Positions 60,034-64,000 of a DNA stretch of 64,000 bases are shown piece by piece. Location: contig NZ_JAKQXY010000001.1 of assembly GCF_023509825.1 (NCBI RefSeq), positions 496,001-560,000 of the forward strand, given 5' to 3'. Position numbers and translations under genes: made by a program. The stretch is from Spiroplasma attinicola. Its GTDB lineage: Bacteria; Bacillota_I; Bacilli_A; Mycoplasmatales; VBWQ01. The notes beneath the pieces were generated by a model. It did no database searches. It was not told the DNA's origin and was given only the letters and a program-made list of their open reading frames with translations. Numbering within the stretch: position 1 is the first letter of the stretch; the number at the start of each line of letters is the position of its first letter.

Positions 60034-60110
60034 CGGGAAGTAGTCTAGCTTGGTAGGGCGCTCGGTTTGGGACCGAGAGATCGCAGGTTCAAATCCTGTC
60101 TTCCCGACCA
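60034..60110 (+). tRNA. tRNA-Pro(TGG)
   Basis: Acceptor CGGGAAG/CTTCCCG, anticodon loop TTTGGGA, CCA encoded. Only 5 bp after tRNA-Arg, so processed from one precursor. Confidence 0.94.
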
Positions 60111-60127
60111 TATTTAATAATTTACAT

Positions 60128-60203
60128 GGGTTCGTAGTTCACCTGGGAGAACACCTGACTTGCACTCAGGAGGTAGTCGGTTCGAGTCCGATCGAATCCA
60201 CCA
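60128..60203 (+). tRNA. tRNA-Ala(TGC)
   Basis: Acceptor GGGTTCG/CGAATCC, anticodon loop CTTGCAC, CCA encoded. Confidence 0.94.
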
Positions 60204-60230
60204 TTTAAATTAAATAACAAATTTCTATTT

Positions 60231-60308
60231 GGCGGGGTAGTTCAGTTGGTTTAGAACATTCGGTTCATACCCGAAAGGTCATGGGTTCAAGTCCCTTCTC
60301 CGCTACCA
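60231..60308 (+). tRNA. tRNA-Met(CAT), elongator
   Basis: Acceptor GGCGGGG/CTCCGCT with a G-T pair at 1-72, anticodon loop TTCATAC, CCA encoded. It lacks the GGG/CCC anticodon stem of initiators. Confidence 0.85.
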
Positions 60309-60316
60309 TTGATTAT

Positions 60317-60393
60317 GGACCCTTAGTTTAGTTGGTTAAAGCCCCCGGCTCATAACCGGGTGATCATTGGTTCGAATCCAATAGGGTCCACCA
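60317..60393 (+). tRNA. tRNA-Ile(CAT), lysidine type
   Basis: Acceptor GGACCCT/AGGGTCC, anticodon loop CTCATAA. The body resembles the AUA-reading tRNA-Ile2 of Gram-positive bacteria, whose C34 is changed to lysidine by TilS. Confidence 0.8.
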
Positions 60394-60403
60394 ATTATTA
60401 AAT

Positions 60404-60494
60404 GGGAACTTACCCAAGTGGCTGAAGGGACCAGTCTTGAAAACTGGGAGGCGTTTTGCGACGCGCGGGGGTTCGAATCCCTCAGTTCCCGCCA
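60404..60494 (+). tRNA. tRNA-Ser(TGA)
   Basis: Acceptor GGGAACT/AGTTCCC, anticodon loop CTTGAAA, long variable arm GGCGTTTTGCGACGC, CCA encoded. Confidence 0.94.
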
Positions 60495-60517
60495 TTTAAA
60501 TAAATTTCATATTATAT

Positions 60518-60592
60518 TTCGGAGTGGAGAAATGGTATCTCGTCGGGCTCATAACCCGAAGATTGTTAGTTCGAATCTAGCCTCCGAAACCA
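60518..60592 (+). tRNA. Initiator tRNA-fMet(CAT)
   Basis: Anticodon stem TCGGG/CCCGA with three G-C pairs next to the CTCATAA loop marks the initiator. Acceptor TTCGGAG/CTCCGAA is fully paired, including T1-A72 where most bacteria have a mismatch. CCA encoded. Confidence 0.85.
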
Positions 60593-60593
60593 T

Positions 60594-60671
60594 GGTCTTG
60601 TGGTGCAGTTTGGTTAGCACACCCGCCTGTCACGCGGGAGGTCGCGGGTTCAAGTCCCGTCAAGACCGCCA
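60594..60671 (+). tRNA. tRNA-Asp(GTC)
   Basis: Acceptor GGTCTTG/CAAGACC, anticodon loop CTGTCAC, CCA encoded. Two bases... one base after tRNA-fMet; last of the array. Confidence 0.94.
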
Positions 60672-60686
60672 TTTTTTTAAATAAAT

Positions 60687-60724
60687 AAAAAAGTTAATTA
60701 ATAAATAATTTAATTAACTTTTTT
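60687..60724. terminator. Bidirectional terminator after the tRNA array
   Basis: AAAAAAGTTAATTAA/TTAATTAACTTTTTT, a 15-bp stem shared with the end of the convergent acetyltransferase gene. Confidence 0.85.
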
Positions 60725-61291
60725 ATTTTTATTAGGAGAATTTTTTAAATAATTTCTTTTAGTAATTGCTAAAAGTTTACAATCATAAATTTGATTATCT
60801 TTAATGAAATTATCATGTAAAATACCTTCAAAAATCATCTTGCAACTAATCATAGTTTTTTCTGAAGCAATATTTTCAGTAACACAAACCCCCTGAATTC
60901 GGATAATATCTAAATTATTAAAAATATAATTAATTATTGTTTGTAATGATTCTTTCATATAACCTTTATTTTGGAATTTTGGATTAAGTGCATAGCCAAT
61001 TTCAATTGTTTTATTTTCTTGATAATATCGCATAACTCCACAAGTACCAATCATTATATTTTGGTCTTTTAATTCAATTGCTCACATAAATTTATTTGGT
61101 TGTTGATATTGTTTAATTGTATCTTTGATAAATCTTTTACTATCACGAATTGATTGATGTGGTTGTCAAAAAACATATTTACTCAATGCTTGATCTTGAG
61201 CATAGTCAAAAACATTTTTAGCATCTTTGCGTTTAATGGTTCTTAGAATTAATCGTGATGTTTCTAGTTGTGGAATTTTTGTTTTACTCAT
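60710..61291 (-). CDS. GNAT acetyltransferase, RimJ/RimL-like
   Basis: 193 aa, minus strand. LETSRLILRTIKRKDAKNVF at the N-terminus is the standard RimJ/RimL start; IEIGYALNPKFQNKGYMKES contains the acetyl-CoA-binding loop (normally Q/RxxGxG/A; here QNKGYM). The tail is Lys/Asn-rich. AAAGGAA lies 7 bases before the ATG. Two UGA Trp codons between 61083 and 61200. Substrate unknown. Confidence 0.88.
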
Positions 61292-61388
61292 AAATATTCC
61301 TTTATTTTGAGATATTAAATTTAGATAATAATTTAATTGTATTACAATTTCTTGTTTATTAATTTTCAGTTTCGATTGTTTTTGTTTT

Positions 61389-61472
61389 TTATTCTAAATT
61401 TATTTTAATTTTTTGTTTAAGAGTTTGTAATTCTTTAGTAAGTTCAATGATTTTTTTAAATATATTCTTCAT
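61389..61472 (-). CDS. Possible small helical peptide gene
   Basis: 27 codons, MKNIFKKIIELTKELQTLKQ..., heptad-like with Leu/Ile spacing, behind GGAG spaced 8 bases from the ATG. No homologue known to me. The rest of the 338-bp gap 61292-61629 holds nothing else I can identify except the tRNA-Phe upstream region. Confidence 0.3.
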   Translation of the reverse strand: MKNIFKKIIELTKELQTLKQKIKINLE

Positions 61473-61629
61473 AATTCAACTCCGCTATCTTTTTATAATA
61501 TTTTATTATAAGTAAATTCCCATTATATTTTTCTTACTTTTATAGTATATTACTTTTATGAAGATTTGTTTTTTATAATAAAAATTTATTTTGTCATTTT
61601 AATAATTTATGTTATTATTTTATCGTCAA

Positions 61630-61705
61630 GGTTGAGTAGCTCAGTAGGTAGAGCATACGACTGAAGATCGTAGTGTCGGCGGTTCGATTCCGCCCTTAAC
61701 CACCA
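61630..61705 (+). tRNA. tRNA-Phe(GAA)
   Basis: Acceptor GGTTGAG/CTTAACC, anticodon loop CTGAAGA, CCA encoded. Confidence 0.95.
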
Positions 61706-61723
61706 TTATTAAAAATATATTTT

Positions 61724-61745
61724 AAGGCATTTAGATGCCTTTTTC
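61724..61745 (+). terminator. Terminator after tRNA-Phe
   Basis: AAGGCAT-TTAG-ATGCCTT followed by a T-rich run. Confidence 0.8.
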
Positions 61746-61798
61746 TTTTGAAATTACTCTTTTTTAAATCTGGAAGTCTTATTTTTCTTAGATAAATA

Positions 61799-61807
61799 TG
61801 TTATAAA
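61799..61807 (+). promoter_or_regulatory. Candidate extended -10 promoter of tpiA
   Basis: TG-T-TATAAA, 88 bp before the tpiA ATG; no clear -35. Confidence 0.35.
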
Positions 61808-61894
61808 GTAAATGGTTATTTATTTAAATTAATTAAAACTTAAGATAAATAAAGAAAAAACGGATTTCATCAATATAGAAAAGAAGGTTTACTA

Positions 61895-62644
61895 ATGCGT
61901 CAAAAAATTATTATTGGAAATTGAAAAATGCATAAGACAATGAAAGAAACAACTGACTTTTTAACTGAATTTGAGAAAAAGATAAATAATAAAACTTTTA
62001 ATTGTCAATTTGGTATTGCTTCAAGTTTCACTAATTTAATTGCTTTAAAAAATAAGCAAGTAAAAAATTTAATTGTTGCGGCTCAAAATTGTCATGATCA
62101 ATTGCAAGGTGCGTTTACTGGTGAAGTTTCAATTAACATGTTGGAAGAATTAAATGTTAGTCATGTTATTATTGGTCATTCGGAACGTCGTCAATATTTC
62201 AATGAAACAAATGAAAGTATTAATCGTAAATTAAAAACAATTTTTAATAACTCTAAAATGATTCCAATTTTATGTTGTGGTGAAACTTTAGTTCAATATG
62301 AAAGAAAAACTACTGATCAAGTAATAGAAACACAAATTAAATTAGCATTAAGAGATATTTCTGGTGAAAATGTAGCTAAATTAATTATTGCTTATGAACC
62401 AATTTGAGCAATTGGAACAGGTAAAACTGCTTCTGTTGCTGAAGCACAAAATATTTGTGCTTTGATTAGAACAATAATTGCTAAGTTATATCAAAAAGAA
62501 ATTGCTAATAAAGTAAGAATTCAATATGGTGGGTCAGTAAAACCTGAAAATATTAAAACATTTTTAGCACAACCTGATATTGATGGTGCTTTAGTTGGTA
62601 GCGCTTCATTACAAGTAACTGACTTTATTAATTTATTGCATTAA
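61895..62644 (+). CDS. tpiA: Triosephosphate isomerase
   Basis: Interconverts dihydroxyacetone phosphate and glyceraldehyde 3-phosphate in glycolysis, the main energy route in these bacteria. It has 249 aa: GNWKMHK with the catalytic Lys, IIGHSERRQYFNET with the catalytic His, AYEPIWAIGTGK with the catalytic Glu and the flexible loop, and YGGSVKPEN/GALVGSASL phosphate loops. AAGAAGG is the ribosome binding site. Two UGA Trp codons (61921-61923, 62405-62407). Confidence 0.96.
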
Positions 62645-62701
62645 TTTTTTTATTTTTGATAAAAATTTATTTATTCTAAAAGTAGAAAGAGGGACAATAA
62701 A

Positions 62702-64000
62702 ATGCCTCAATTAGAAGAAAAAAATTGATGGAAATATTTAAAAACAAAAGCTAATAGTTATCTTTTTCCTAAAACAAAAATTATTAAAACGAAAAAGAGA
62801 ATTAATAGTAAGATTTTGGCTTTATTAGATGAAAAAGCTGAAATTGTTAATCAATTATCAAATCATGGCTTAATTGTTTTAGATCGAACAATTTTAAATA
62901 GTTGTGATAATAAAATTATTTCTGAACAAGGTATCATTAGTAGTGACTTTTTTAAAGCCAAAATTATTGATGTTAATAATAAAATTATTAAAGGTGTTTA
63001 TTTTCATTTAGTAAAAATAATTTCAGGTATTATTGTTATTAATCCTGAGCATCAAATAACTTTAGAAGCTGATGAAGAGTTCAATAAAAGATTATCTATT
63101 AATAAATTAGCTGCGAAATTATTTAATTTGTTTTTTAATCATTATGATAAGTTACAAACAAATCTTATTTCAAAAATTAAAATTATTATTAATGAATCTC
63201 AATTTCAACTAAGATTTAAAAAAATTAATGTTACAAAGGATTTAATTTTTCAAGTTCGTAATTCAATTAATAATTTTTTAAGTAATAAGAAACTTGATTA
63301 TCAAAATTATCAATTTCTAGAAAATAATTTAACTAAAGTAGAAATTAAAAATATTTTTAAACTTGAAAAACTTGAAATTACAAGTTTTGAAATTAATGGT
63401 TCTAATTTTATTGTTACTTTCTTGGTTGGTAAAGCAAACATTGATCAGTTTTTTTTGAATGCTAAAAAAGAATTATTAACATCAATTAAAGTAATTAATA
63501 AAAAAATTAAAGTGATTAATAATGATGAATTAATTTCACAATTTTATTTGAATGATGAAATAAATACTTATGAAGATTTAGGAAAATTAAATCAAGATTA
63601 TTTGCAGTTAAAAAGCAATTTTACTAAATTTAAAAATCAAAATTTGCAAATAGTAAAAAATCTTGTTGATCAGTCTGCTGGAACTCATTATTCAGAAAGA
63701 GTTGCTGATTATGATATTGTTCATATCAGCTTTAATAATTTTTTAATTGACAAAGAATTATTAGAATTAAAAGCAAAAGAACAATTGACAGAAGGTAAGA
63801 ATAAAATTTTATTTTTATCAAATAATAATCTTGATGATTCTTTACTTGTTTGAAAAATTAGTACTGATTTAATTAATAAAATTAATTTAAAGTCATTAAT
63901 TGAACAATTTTCATCTTCATCATTTATTAAAATTAATAATCATAATGATGATACTGTTTTTATTGAAGCTAATAATTATCAAGTGATTAATGATTTTATT
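62702..64000 (+). CDS. Unknown protein, truncated by the window end
   Basis: 433 codons to the window edge, unrecognised. Start ATG 62702 behind AGAGGGAC. The first 40 residues are basic and Trp-rich (NWWKYLKTKANSYLF); there is no signal peptide or membrane segment. Repeated alternating regions rich in Ile, Asn and Lys look like two or three similar alpha-beta blocks (for example IVNQLSNHGLIVLDRTIL). It follows tpiA by 57 bp and could be cotranscribed. Confidence 0.7.

Noticed and set aside
60418-60684. 88-codon frame across tRNA-Ser, tRNA-fMet and tRNA-Asp
   Set aside because: Lies wholly on mature tRNA genes; an artefact of their GC content.
1-64000. Insertion sequences or prophage
   Set aside because: No transposase, integrase or phage structural gene seen on either strand; repeats found are hsdS, D/E and the RNA cassettes.

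Overview
The window is AT-rich Mollicutes chromosome, most likely Spiroplasma. UGA is read as tryptophan throughout: nearly every long gene has in-frame TGA codons at plausible Trp positions, and a tRNA-Trp with anticodon UCA lies at 52521-52596. The gene order (S10-spc-alpha, ecfA1-ecfA2-ecfT-truA, proS-MG284-like-acpP, secG-rnr-smpB), archaeal-type ProS and the absence of wall genes fit this group. All gene ends below were set with UGA = Trp, so many genes are longer than standard-code ORFs.

Layout. 1-3556: three intact type I restriction specificity genes (hsdS), +/-/+, sharing 85-86 bp perfect inverted repeats between their two target-recognition halves; this looks like an invertible, phase-variable locus. 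3600-18933: one uninterrupted ribosomal superoperon (rpsJ to rplQ, with secY, adk, map, infA, rpoA) closed by a strong terminator. 19073-23440: accessory genes: a large YhgE/Pip-like membrane protein, then two paralogous MazF/PemK-like small genes interleaved with three good copies and one worn copy of a small element that, on the minus strand, reads as promoter, hairpin and terminator. 23498-26877: ECF transporter module and truA. 26886-33461: a tandem array of two alternating membrane protein families (called D and E here): four intact D genes, one intact E gene and three E remnants in different stages of decay. 33535-34875 (minus): PAP2 phosphatase.

35026-45364: tRNA-His, an XRE regulator and a nucleoside uptake and salvage block (two BMP-type lipoproteins, ABC ATPase, two permeases, deoD), followed by tsaD and coaE. 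45437-52596: tRNA-Ser, cardiolipin synthase, a possible ADP-ribosyltransferase-like protein, a protein that looks like a degenerate GGDEF-EAL tandem, proS, an MG284-like gene, acyl carrier protein, a Fur-family regulator and tRNA-Trp(UCA). 52630-58877: degV (minus), secG, a small unknown gene, rnr, a phosphoribosyltransferase, smpB and an alpha/beta hydrolase (minus). smpB, rnr and the nearby tmRNA (59254-59678) together form the trans-translation and RNA quality-control set. 58990-59085 holds an unassigned structured RNA candidate ending in a terminator. 59780-60671: nine tRNAs in a row. The window ends with a GNAT acetyltransferase (minus), tRNA-Phe, tpiA and an unidentified gene running off the edge.

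The most interesting parts are the hsdS inversion locus, the RNA cassette/MazF-like cluster, the D/E array with its visible deletion scars, and the GGDEF-EAL-like protein in a lineage usually thought to lack cyclic-di-GMP signalling. Functions were assigned by reading motifs only; no database search was possible.
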